DNA from: Marthasterias glacialis
Taxonomy: Eukaryota > Echinodermata > Asteroidea > Forcipulatida > Asteriidae
Direction of reading: 5' to 3'
NCBI GenBank assembly: GCA_911728455.2
Contig: OU452222.1
Location: 15,913,201 to 15,977,200, forward strand
DNA length: 64,000 nt
Shown here in pieces: positions 23,604 through 36,200 of the stretch (within the stretch, counting starts at the first letter, position 1; the number at the start of each line of letters is the position of its first letter). Position numbers and translations under genes: made by a program. The notes beneath the pieces are model-generated. The model was given only the letters and a program-made list of their open reading frames with translations, was not told the origin of the DNA and ran no database searches.

Positions 23604-24017
23604 TTTATTTCGGCATTCACATTTCAAACGGGGGGGGGGGGGGGGGGGGATAACAGCCCCATTTCATAGAGCAGGCAAGCCAAAATTAATGTTTAATAAA
23701 AAAAGATTTTCACTAAACAAAAACTGTGGCAAGCAATAGAGAGGTTTCACATGACGTCACCCGAGACCTTTTTTTTAATACTGAGTGGAAATCATTCAGC
23801 CGCTGACGCATCAGCTATTGAGTTTGTATATGGCTGGATCCAACATGGCTGCGCAACATCTCTATAAATATCACATGGAATTTGGGCTGGTAACCTGCTT
23901 CTATTTAGCAATTTTTTGGGGGGGTGGTTAGCTTTTTCATGAAATTTGACAGTATTCAAAAGAAGTTTCACTGACCTTACAAACATCTCAGGCGGGAGCA
24001 CTGTTTCACAGAAGGTT
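23604..24017 (-). other. CEP192: Putative CEP192 3' UTR with AATAAA at 23604-23609
   Basis: The first downstream AATAAA I found on the minus strand lies about 410 nt past the stop. The stretch has no repeat that I recognise, but just beyond it is a 20-nt C tract (minus strand). Extent is a guess from the hexamer alone. Confidence 0.35.
23630..23649. repeat. G20 homopolymer tract
   Basis: Twenty consecutive G, near the inferred end of the CEP192 3' UTR (C20 on the sense strand). Confidence 0.9.
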
Positions 24018-24209
24018 TCAGATGCCAATACCCTCAAGGCGTGACATGAGGTTATGGTGGCCCTCTAGGGTCTGTATGATTAGTGCAGCCTGGTGCTTGC
24101 CGGGCGCAGTGGGCTTGAAGTAAACCGGTAGCCTGATGAACCGTTTGGGTAGGATGGTGTGCTTGTGGTGGCGGATGGAGAACGGCGCTTGGGGGCTGAT
24201 GAATTTCAC
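24018..24209 (-). CDS. CEP192: CEP192 coding exon 31 with stop (residues 2770-2832)
   Basis: Begins VKFISPQAPFSIRHHKHTIL and continues FIRLPVYFKPTAPGKHQAAL, matching the vertebrate C-terminus LKFLSPREPFYVKHSKYSLR and NMPVQFKPKSAGKFEALL. Ends EGIGI with TGA at 24018-24020. Acceptor CGTCCTGCAG; 63 codons plus stop. Confidence 0.95.
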   Translation of the reverse strand: MKFISPQAPFSIRHHKHTILPKRFIRLPVYFKPTAPGKHQAALIIQTLEGHHNLMSRLEGIGI

Positions 24210-27200
24210 CTGCAGGACGTTACATCAGAATCAAGTCAAGAGTATTTTCTTTCAAAACATCAGAGAAAACGAGTCCCAATTTAAACAAAACTACAACCAC
24301 TTTTGCTGTTTGAAAAGAATCAGTTGCTAATCTGCTAATTAAATGAGCATACTGCTTACCGATCTTGTAACATAAAATAGCAGTAGCAAGTTTATTTACT
24401 TGGCGAGGCACCAGTGGCAACAATGTTAATTACACTGCGTTTTGGCTGGTGACTTTTTTCGGGTATTGTAGCGTGCATCAGACTCAAGTTCTGGCGGATA
24501 AGTCATTAGGATGTGGGTTCGAATCCCAGTCATGACACTTGTGTCCTTGAGCAAGACACTTAACTCTAATTGCTTCAAATAAGGGAAGAGGCAGTTATGT
24601 TTGTCTCGCAACAGATTTAACCCTCGCTGTTCTTAGCTGTGCTGTGAAGAGACTTGCGTTTGTAACTTGCCATGTCTTGTTTCTGCGCATTGGGGCAGGT
24701 TTCTATCCCTTCTGTAGCCAACACCTCAAGTGGCCTCTGGGCCTTGTGATGAGCGAATTGCATTAAAAAAACAACAAAGGACTCAAAAAGATGGTACTAC
24801 AAATAAAGTAAGACTATCCTTTGCTAGGCTTATATTTGCGTCTAATAAGTCATCATGATGTGGGTTCGAATCCCGGTCATGTAATTTGTGTCCCTGAGCA
24901 AGACACTTAACTATAATTACTTCAAATAGGGGAAGAGGTAGTTATGTTTATCTCGCAACGGATTCATTTACTCCTCCCTGTTCTTAGCTGTGTTGTGAAG
25001 AGACTTAGGTTTATATCTCGCCATGTCTTGTTTCTGCGCATTGGGGCAGGTTTGTATCCCTTCTGTATCCCACACTTTGATTGGCCTTTGGGCCTTGTGA
25101 TGGGTGACTTGCATAAAAGAAAAAAAACACAAAAAAAGATTGTACTACAAAAAAAGTAAGACGTTCTAAGATGCTAAGCTTATATTTGGGTCTATAACTG
25201 AGCCCAGGGTAGCTGTCTGTGTCACTCTTTGATGTCTTCCTCTTTGAATATTGCTGTGTTGTAATTTTCTTGCCTGATATTTTGAACGGCAAGTCCTATT
25301 TGTACATTCAGTGGAAATGCTGACTGCCCTTTTGGTTTCTTTACTTACAGGGACCAGTGGATAAGGGCTACCTGGTTTTACAGAAAATACAAATAAATGA
25401 TTTTTTTTTTGTATGATAAATATTAATTGAACGATTACATCTTGACTTACAGTGTGCATCTGGGTGGAGCTGTTCTGTAGTTGGACCTTGAGCATGGCGG
25501 CTGAGCCAACCTTGGTCTGACGGAAAATGAGATGGTCGTCAATCAGGGTCACCCCTTGGACCGAGGTAGAGTCCGGGCTTCTACTGGCTGCTGGTTCTTT
25601 TTTACCGTCGGCGGGACTGATGAGGGGAAATTAAACAAAGCACGCTTTTAATAGGGAATAAAATACACCTTCTTTTTTTTTCTGAATTGAGTAAATTAAC
25701 TCCTGTCTTCTAATTTCCAATAAGCGCACCATACAACCGACTTGTGAACATTTCACCAAATCTGGTTTATGTTTTGTCAGAGACTTCGCACATGTTTATA
25801 TCAGTTTTTTTTTTAAATTTCGGCAATTATTAAGCAGTGATTATGGGGTCTTCAAATGCAGTTTTCTCTTCTTTGACAGAATTGAAGATGGAACTATTTC
25901 GCTGGAGAATGAATAGACCATGTAACTTGTGACATCATCACGTTTATAAAAGAGCCACAGAGAGCCTGGGATGGATTTCACAAAACTAGTCCTACATGTA
26001 ACTTAGGACTAGTCCAAACTTATGACTAGTCCTGTAAGTTCGGACTAGGTACTTGTCCTTAACTCGAGATAAGACTAATCCTAGCACTTTGTGAAATCCA
26101 CACCTGGACTTCCTGCAGGCACAACTTGTACACAGCTCAATAGAAAAAAAAACCCAATAAATCTTGTATTCTATGGACATAGCACTGTCTGATTTTTATC
26201 AACTTTTGATTTGAAGAGAAGGGGGCACACCTCAAAATTTCTTCAGTTGCTCCTTTTTATAACTCTTGAATTTGTGGACATTATGACACAAAATGTAGAA
26301 ATTCCCATTTGACCAGCGTAGTTTCTTGCCTGCCAGAAAGGCACTGGAATGTAAACAAAGGTTACATGGTCCATTGGTTCCTCATTATCGGTGACCTTTT
26401 ACATATTGTAGATTGAATCAAGTACAAGTCCTGTTCTTTGCCTTTAAATCAAGGCTTGCTTGTGTACCATCACATTACGATATTTCTTGAAAACTAAGTG
26501 GTTTTAGTACTCCTGATGTGTCACTGTTTCAGATTTAATTTGTTTAAATTTTGAACCCAATGTTAGAATGTCATCTACTGCAAACCACTGATTTGCAACA
26601 CTTAAAAAAAAAACATCTGTGAGGACAAGATAGGCCAAATGATTGTACTCCTCTGAAACCAATAGTTTCATATCGCTTTAAAGAAAAACAAAACTGGGGC
26701 AAATATTGAGCCTCTTCATAAATCACTGTTACCCACTCAGCCCCTTACATCCTCCCCACCTTGGTCCCAGGGGAACGTCCAGGGACAACTCAGTGCCCTG
26801 CTTCCCCATTTTTTTTGAGTCATTCTGGGGTCAAGTTTGTACAGGTCAGACAACCTCCTTCCCCATGGGATACCGATAAACATGTGTTGCTGTTATCAAT
26901 ACCCCCCTGTCCCATACCCTCTAGCCAGTAGCTTGATTTACGAGCTTTAACGAGGGACAGAGGGTGATTTGTTTCGGTGGGCCAGGAACTGTTTTCATTG
27001 TACGGCATCATTGTCTTTATAGGCTTCCCCACCTCCGTCTTCCTTTGGGATCATAGTTTGTTTGGCCGGACCATAACAAAGACAGACTCCCGAGGGTTTA
27101 AACGTGTTTTAAATAAACGGGGTGTCCAGTTCCAGACAGTGAGTGATTAATGGGAGGTAGTGATGGGGGGGGGGGGCGGGGTTGTATATGGGGGCGGATG

Positions 27201-30200
27201 TTCCTATTTTTATGTTTTTTTGATAGCATAAACATGTACATGTGCCATTCGTTTGTCACAGATCTGGTGGTCTCTTTTTTTAACATTTTCCTGATTTGAA
27301 TTCATTGTTCTTGACCAAGTGAAAGGAAGGAAATATTTAATTTGACCGATGTTACCAATTTTGCCGGTTTCTACGAATTAATTCGAAATGCATGCTCAAA
27401 TGTGGGTTCGAAAATCGAGTAAAAAACAAAATGCCCCAATAGTAAGAAAGAAAACTCAGAAGTAGAAAAATAACAGGACAAGTTCTCACAAGAACAATCT
27501 ACTGTATATAGCAAAGTAGATATAATCACATGGTGTTCTCGCAAACCAAATATACATTGATACCTCACTATGCAATGCCTCAAAACCATATAATATAAAA
27601 TGAACGTCAAAACTGTGTTCATGCATCGACTAGCCCCCTTGGTACAAGTAGCTTTTTAAGCATGAAGTCGTATGTGAATCCAAGGGCAATTTTGGAGCCG
27701 GGTACCCAAGGTAAATACCAGTCAGGTACCCGGGCACTCTTGTGGAAGCTCGGAAGTACCATTATAAACAATACATGCTCCGACAGTTCGTGCACGCACT
27801 TTTGCACACATAAAAAAGAGTATTATCATGAGCTAATGATGTGTGATTCCTCCACTTTAATAAAGTCACAGAACATTACCTAAAATTAAAAAAAAAAACC
27901 CAATGTATTCCATTATTTAAATCAGGCGCCACATGTACTCCATTCCACTAAGTAACACTTGAATAATGATTGTTGCTGCTCCGTTTATACAGACTGTAAA
28001 TGGTTGTTCCATCTCTATTTAACTGCATATTTGAAAGGAATTTCTTCAAAAGTAAAAAATGGCGCAGGAGTTTATTCCAGAAAAACCTCGGACCGATCCT
28101 TGCATGCAAGCCTCCCTGACACACATACACAAGTCCACAACCGGTACGGCAACCATTTTGAAGTCACAAAACCGCACATATATGAAGCCATGCTGCTGGT
28201 GAAGCATGCAACCACCACACAGTGTTGTTCGTGTGCATGTTTTACATGTACATTGCATAACCGTGTACTCATACATGAAGACCACGTGTGAGCCATTCAT
28301 ACTAAACAAAGTGAACTGGTTTTTGTTATTTGGCTCAGAGCCAAGTTGGTCTGCCAATGCGTGCTCTGCCTGGAGACTTCAAACCGTGAACAACAAAAAG
28401 ACTGATTGAGAGACGGCGTACGTTGAGCAGTGTTTCAATGAGGTATTGAAAAGATGTAAGGGCAGACATAAAGTTGATTCTTAAAGAAAATTCTTTAAAA
28501 AAAAAATTACATAAGTTAAACGCAACAACTCCTTTATAAGGTGCTAAAAGATAGAAGACCATCCAAAAGTATTTGCTTAATTGCCCAATTGAGTACGTTT
28601 GTTATGCAGTGGAGCAGATAAATTTGGCTTATTTTACCAATGTTTGAAAACTTTGAGAAGGGAAAAACCGCAAATATAATGCATTGCTTGTTTGAAGTTA
28701 AACTTTTGGTAAAAAAAAAAGAAAGTGAAATGGACTATTTTAATTCATAATCGTTTAGTCCGCACAAACACCTTCTGCATGCATGCATTGAGCAGCAGTT
28801 TATCACCAAGCATTTTTTTTTCTTCGTTTGTGCCACGATGTGGTTTTAAAGACCACCATATAGATTTGGCCCAATTTGCGTATTTCTGCACATTATCTCA
28901 AACCAGCATAGTCGGATGTCAAAATGCATACATGGTACGCAAAATGCGTACAGGTTGGCAGGTCTGCCAACCTTTCACATTCTAGAATAGATGTCTAGAA
29001 CAAAAAGAACTCACCCAGTGCAAGAGGCCAGTTGCAATCCTATTATAACTTAAAAGCAATCCATCGACAAACCCATCTTAGGCCTTGTCACATGGGGCAG
29101 TTTTTCATAGATAACTTGGAGGCAACCAACTGCACTGCATGCAAAAGGAACACTGATGTGTGGAAGTGACTTTCTTTTCCCAACCGAATCTTACGACCTC
29201 CATATAAATTTTGAGAACACGTAAATGTGAAGATTTTTTTTTTCTTTGTGGAGATTGCCTGGACCTGGTTCCCCGTAAATAGACCTTATGCATTCGCCGC
29301 CATCTTTGAGGTCAAACCAAAGATTATAGAGCGCCGAAGGCACAAGATGGGGAACTCTGGCTGAAATGTGAAATCCCACTGCACGCCATTTCAGCAATTA
29401 ATTCTATTGATACAACAATAGATCAGCGCAGATCAGTGCAGACAATGACCATTGCTATCAAACAAAGCATTCACTTGCTGAAAAGGTGCCCATGCATATT
29501 CCACATTCCAACAATAGATAAAGCTCCCATTCCACATCTTGCGCCTTCGGCGCTCTATAATCTTTGGCTCAAACGCAGCGTCAAATGTGCATTGTAGTCT
29601 GTTTTTACCTTAGGGAGAGGGCGCTCTTTTACATACTAAATGCTCATAGTAACGTCTCTCGCATAAGGTATATTGCCCTTATGTAACCTAGCCTTTCAGG
29701 ATGAAACTTAGTGCTTGGTGACATCGGGGCCCTGGGGTTTCAAGGCAGTAAAGATTAAGTTTGTTTCCGGGGCATCCTCGGTTACATTACCAGGAATTAA
29801 AATGAATGATCATAACTCACCTCATGTCACCTTCACTTGAATTGTCCCCAAGGATGGGTGCGGCCAAGGCAGTCGGTTTGGAGTTGACTCGAGGCTCTAC
29901 CCGCACCAGGTTCCCTTCTCCGCTGTGCTGTCTCCTGTTCTTCTTCTTGGCCTTGTGGTGATGAGGCGGGGACGAAGCCACCTCCCCTTTGCAACCCCGC
30001 CCCACCAGCTCGATGCGTGTCTTGTGAGGACCCTTGGCCAGTGCGGACTTTCCGTTACTCTGTGAACATAGAGAAGAGTTTATGTTTCATTGTTATTTTC
30101 TAGTTCATTGTGAAACTGAAACTGGCTGAAATTCCCACGAGAAAATTCCATGAATGTGTTAGAAGCATTTTCTACAGTTGTCCTTGAGTATCAACAAATA

Positions 30201-33200
30201 TACCGCCGGGTCGGCACAAATCTGCCCTTTTTAATATAACATTTAAAACCCCTTTTCTACAAAAAAAAAATATGTGTACTTCTTGTTTTGGGTAGCACAA
30301 TCCATTTATCAGTGATATGGGTAATTTGATAGCATTTTTGTATTGAATGATAAATTTTGTGTATTTTTTTGCAGTGACTGAAGGCAATGTATACTACTGG
30401 TTGGCAAAACTCAAGTCTGTGAGGTCACAAGAGGTCTAGATATGAAAATGGGTACTAGTCTTTCTTTAAAATTCTCCAATATGCACACACCCTAATGCAC
30501 TGAGGGTGAAAGTGTGTTTATTGATATAAAAAATATTGTAAGTACTTGTCTATTAACCTTTATTGCAGTGCGTCCATCTTTCCACTCACCAATTCGACCC
30601 AATGTAACCCAAACTGAGGCCGAATGGGTAAATAGTCTGGTCCCTTGAAATGTATTGGGAATTCAAACTATTACTGTTGGTATACAGGGTACCTTACTAA
30701 AGTTAGTCAGACCAAAGGTCTATTGTAAGCAAGAAGACGTACCTCCAGGTCCCAGTATTGCGAATACATCCCTTCATCTCTTGGAATAAACTCTAGGTTT
30801 ACCTAAAAAAATAAATTATTAAAAACAAATCAATAAAAAAATATGTAAATGATTACTGGATACTACGGACATTTTGCTTTTAATACCAAAGGTGAGCCTG
30901 CTGCACAACAATAAAGATAAACAATAAAAATTAATTTTTTTAATCTCAGGAAATGTGTATTTCGCAATTCTGTTGATGTTGAACAGAAAAAAATTATTTC
31001 AGAAATTAACGCAAAACCTACCGCAATATTCTGTCCTGGTTCCAGGTCTCCGTACTGACGAGTGAATCGGAAGGCAGAGTACGTTGCTCGGTAGATCTCC
31101 CCGCTGTCCTGCTTGACGTAGGTCGGAGCAAAAGAAGACAGGCACCACTTACGAGGCTCCGATGTATTGTTCTGAAACTCTAATGTGGCCTCTGGGTACC
31201 AGACCAAAAAAAAATTAATAATAATGAAAAAATGAGCCTTCAGTGTACAACTTCCGCAGTGCTTTCTTATTAAGATCCATTCCCACAAATTTAGAGTAAA
31301 AAATGTAACATTTTGTCACAACTACGGGTTTCAAGTATCCTGAATTCAAACGAAAATCTTGAGAAATACTTCAATGTACCCATCACTGCCCGGCAACAGC
31401 ATCAACATTTGCAGTGTTTGCATAACTCTTCTGCTGAAAAGTTGGCATGTCTCATATGTTCATTAAATGTCAATCAGTTATGATACCACAATTCTGCTTG
31501 TAGGACTCCTGCTTGCAGAAAATATCCGATTACAAGAATATGGGCAAGAGATTAATGTGTTTTTAGTTATTTTATTCTTTTGTTACGAAATTGTTTTGAC
31601 ATAAACAACCACTGGTGACCGCATTGTTTGACCACTCAGGAGTGAAGCATACATTCTTACATTGCTTTATTTACAGTTGAAGATTTGCAAAATGAAATTT
31701 TCTTAAATTGATTTTTTGTTCACATTTTTTGTTCTTCATACCTGACGTGTTCCCAACCACCGTTGTCGGAAAATGAATCGCCTTCGATTGCAACTTTACG
31801 GGAGATGTCGTTTCTGATGGAGGAGCAACCATTGATGCATCAGGGGTGACAGGCTGGTCCGAGAGTGACTGCATTCTACCCACTGATGGGATAATGGAAG
31901 AGTCCATCCCAAAGTCTTCCCTGATCTGAACTTTGACCTCCTTTACAAAAATGATTGCACACAAATTTAGACCATCCCACAGATAGCTGAATTATTCCAG
32001 TGTTCAGATGATCAAAGAATTTTTTAATAACACTTTTTTAAGTAAAAGAAAATACATAATAAACACTACAAACATTAAAGGTAGAATGAACTTTTCTTAA
32101 CCTGTTTGAAACAGATAGTTGGTTTATAACTTTTTTTATGCACAAAGATTTACCTGTTTTTGGTCATCACAAACTACCAGAATGGCCCCGCTCCATGGTA
32201 ACTGCACCCCTCTGGACCGAATGGAAGGGTTACAGCTAACTAATACCAGCAGCTGACTCATGGGCTCCACCACTCCCGCCGCAGGGGTGACAATAAGGCA
32301 GTCTGGTGTGTGCATAGTTTCAAACCTGAAAAGTATGAACAAGTTTTGGATTGTGCTTTTTTGTGTGTTTGAACTTGGATACAATATCAAAGATATTTTT
32401 TTTTCCAGTCTATAATCTAAAGGAGCTAGTCAGTTTACAATGTTAATTGTTTCTCAAATCAGACAAGGAAGGGAACATATTAAATTTGTTTCAAGTCAAT
32501 TTATTCGTCCGAAAAAGGAAATTTGCTTTGTCGAGTATTCTCACAAATACAATAAAAATATTAAGATTACAGAGCAAACAGTTACACACAGAAACAAAAT
32601 AAAAGTATACATCATCTTCTTTAAAAACAAACTGGAATTGGAATCACTTTGGATAAAATCCTGGCAAATGGGGTTTTCATTTGGAGTTGTCTTCCTACAT
32701 CTAAAATTGAACACCTGTCTGCTTCTCTTTTTCAGGCCCAAGAGCCGCAGTGCTCGTCACTTTTCAGCACTCCCTTGGTTTCTTACCAGCATGCAGATTG
32801 GGTTCTCTTCCCATATATAAACCTGAACATTTCTTCACTGTCTTTTCTTCCTAGGTATCTTAGGGCCTTATAGATTTTTTTACACTTTGCTTTCCTCCCT
32901 GAGATATCAGTCATTTAATAAATAGCAACAGCAAGCTGCATACCAGTGTAACTTCATTGGGTCAATCATGAGCACATTTTTTGAATGGGTATGAAGAAAA
33001 TGGGTAGAGCAGCAGTACATGGAACAAGAGTATAGGCACTGACCAAATTCACTGCAAGCGACACAGACATCTTATTTTACAACAAATTGTAAAGATATTG
33101 ATGACAACCAAGTTGAGAAGAAAATAAAAATAACAAAGTTACATTGTTAACCAGTTGAAATCAGATGACGTGAATACACGCAAATGTTTCCCCTGCCTGG

Positions 33201-36200
33201 AAACGGAGGTCGTCTTGCGACGCCTTTATGTAATTTCGGACCAGCGGAGCGAAGGCCGCCCGGTCATTCAACTTCAGAGAGTGAACAGACCATACACACA
33301 CCGTCTAACGCTTCGTTTCACCAACACAAGGACAAACAGATTGTGATTTTACTCGCATTGTGTGGCCATTCAGAGGCGACTTTTATGTAATTCCTGATTA
33401 TAGACCTTTGTCCTTTTGTTCCAAGAAGGGGATTACGAGGCATCGAGAGGCTTCCACTATTGTTCATTCATTGTATTTTGGCTGAATGGAGGTAAGTCAG
33501 CAATCGAGCCATGGTTCCGTGTTTAGTGCCACTCCTATTCGGTAGGTAACGGCCGATGTTTCGCAGTTCACGCTGAGTGAATTTGACATTTTCTCGGTCG
33601 AGCAACAAAACAGACGATCCAACAAAGAGAATTTTTCTTCTCTTGGCTTTGTCAAGTCAGGGTTTCTTTGTGCCAGAGATACCCTCAAAGAAATAATATT
33701 CTGGCAATTCTGCCAAAAAGAATCCCGCCAGGGGGACGGTGCAAAAAAAAAAAAAGAAGAATCCCGGCGGCAATAATAAAACGCCTGGACTAACCTTAGT
33801 TTCCTAGGGCTGTGATTAGCAACTCTTATACTGTGGCTCTTCTGCACGCCGACCCCAGCGCCAGGGGCTGTGATGACCATCTGATAAGGCTGGACACTCC
33901 ATGAGTCCATCCTACCCCCCTCGCTGCTGGTCAGGACAACATCAGAGGCGGAGGTTGTTCTTGAGGGCCGGGCGGGGCTGAGTTGGGCAGAGGCAGTTTG
34001 GCGGGGAGCAGGGGTGCCCTTGACTGGTGGGGTGAAGGCTACAGTGACGGGTCTGAGGAGGGAAAAATCAAAAAATTTTAATTGTGGCTCTCCAATTCAA
34101 TTCAATTCAATAAGACATTTATATCCATAATTTAAAAATTCCTTTCTAGAAGGAAAACGTGTTTCCCTGCAGGATAAAAACACTTTTGATTTAAATCCAA
34201 CGTATGGAGATGAAAGTACATGTACCAAGAGGAAGCATACAAGAAAAGTTGGACATCCAAAAAATATGTTCAGGTATTATACTTTCATTTGGCTACCACT
34301 CCTATGCAACAGGTAACGGCCGATGTTTCGTAGTTCACAGTGCACGAATTTGACAGTTTCTCGATAAAGAAAACAAAAATCGCAGTGCAATAAAGAGAAT
34401 CTTTATTCTTTTGGCTTTGTCAAGTCAAGGTTTCTTTGTGCCAGCTGTACTCTCACAGAAAAATGATTCTGTCAGGCTGGACGGGAAAAATGGAAGAATC
34501 TCGGCAGCAACTGGTTAAGCGTCTTCAACCACACATCTCACACAAATGACATTGAAGAGTGGAAATTCTTGTGGGCTACGTGAATCAGCAAACGTACTGG
34601 TCCATGAGGTAAACCTTGTGGTTCCCACTATTCCATGAATCTCACCTGTTTGACTGGACAGAAGATGCCATCCTGTCGTCATCCCTACTGGATGCCACTG
34701 ATGATCTGACTGGAGACAAGGATGCCATCGAGGGCCTCTGGGTGCTGGCCACGGACTCACCCTGATCCATTTTACCCGTCAGAAGAACCATAACCCGTGA
34801 TACGCTACAGTAGAATAGATTCAGATCTCCACTTCGCCATGGAAGGTCATTCACTGTTGATACAGAAAATTTTGTTTTGTTATAACACTTTTTTGTTGAT
34901 TGCTTATAAAATCGTCAGTCGTGCCACAAACCCATAGCAAAAATTCTGTGTTTGGAGAAAATTGGATTTGAAGTTGAACTATTTTTCAAACTGCTGTTTC
35001 GGAGACTGCTAAATGCTTTCTTAAATTTTTTAATACAAAACTAAACCTGACTTCTTCATTTGTACAGAACTGTCAGTGTTTTTAATCCTGCAACTGTTTT
35101 GATAGGTGCGACATATCACTCTCATTACTATTGGACAAAAACAACAAACCTACAGAACCATACCGTAGAGGTGGTGCACTTATGCGAACCTACCAACAAC
35201 AACTTCTTGATGACCTGAGGATGGTTGGTATTGACTTAAACCAGCTATACCAAGCCACTCAAAATGCCAAACAATGGAAACAAACAATTCACATGTTACA
35301 ATGTAGTCACCGAGCACGGCTTGTGCACTGCACGCGCACAGTCGTCACCATGATGATGTTGAGTTATTAATTCCTAGACTCGTACATCATTTTGTGAAAA
35401 CGAAAAAACACAAGACGTGCACGCAAAATGTTGCGTACAACTCAATGCATACATCGCTTTGTGAACACATAGGTCAAACGATGCGTCACTTTGTGAAAAC
35501 ATAGAAGTCGTACTATGTGTGTTTGGCAACGTGGCAGTGCTGAGTTTCAATGGATAAAGTGGCCTATCGTGAGACAACGTTTCGTGGAAAGCAAAATGTC
35601 AAATCTAGTGATGTGTCGATCATGCTAGTTAGTGTCATTTCGAAACCAATACGTGTTAGCTCCTGAAACTTGCTGAAAATGTTAACAGTATTGAGTACAT
35701 CAATAATTTGTACAACAAATTTTGTGATTTTTGACCCATACATCGGTTCATGGCGCGACTGACAAAATATTCATGACAACAACTATCAGACAAACAAGTT
35801 CAACATTTTTATTATGAGTTCTAGCAAACATTATCTGCTTCCTTGAGCAACTTCAAACTCTGTCGCACCCAAACCCTGTCTCATCAATGACTCTTGGGAC
35901 AATGCCTGCCGTCCTAAAATATGTTCCCTGTATGCAAAAGCAACACTGAATACAGATTTATGGGAGGGGCCAGACTGTTTGCCCTTCCAATCTCATTTTG
36001 GTTTCACATTTGGTTTCATTGGGCAAAAAACAAGATGAGCAACATAATAGATGTAAAAAAATTTGTTAATTTTTTTTTATTTGTTTTATTTTTTTTAGCA
36101 GCCATGTACATAAAATGACTAGCCTTTTTTCAAGCAGTTTCTGATTTCATTCAACTTCAGGAAGGAGCTTTAAGGAAATTGTTACAAGTTTGTTACCTTC

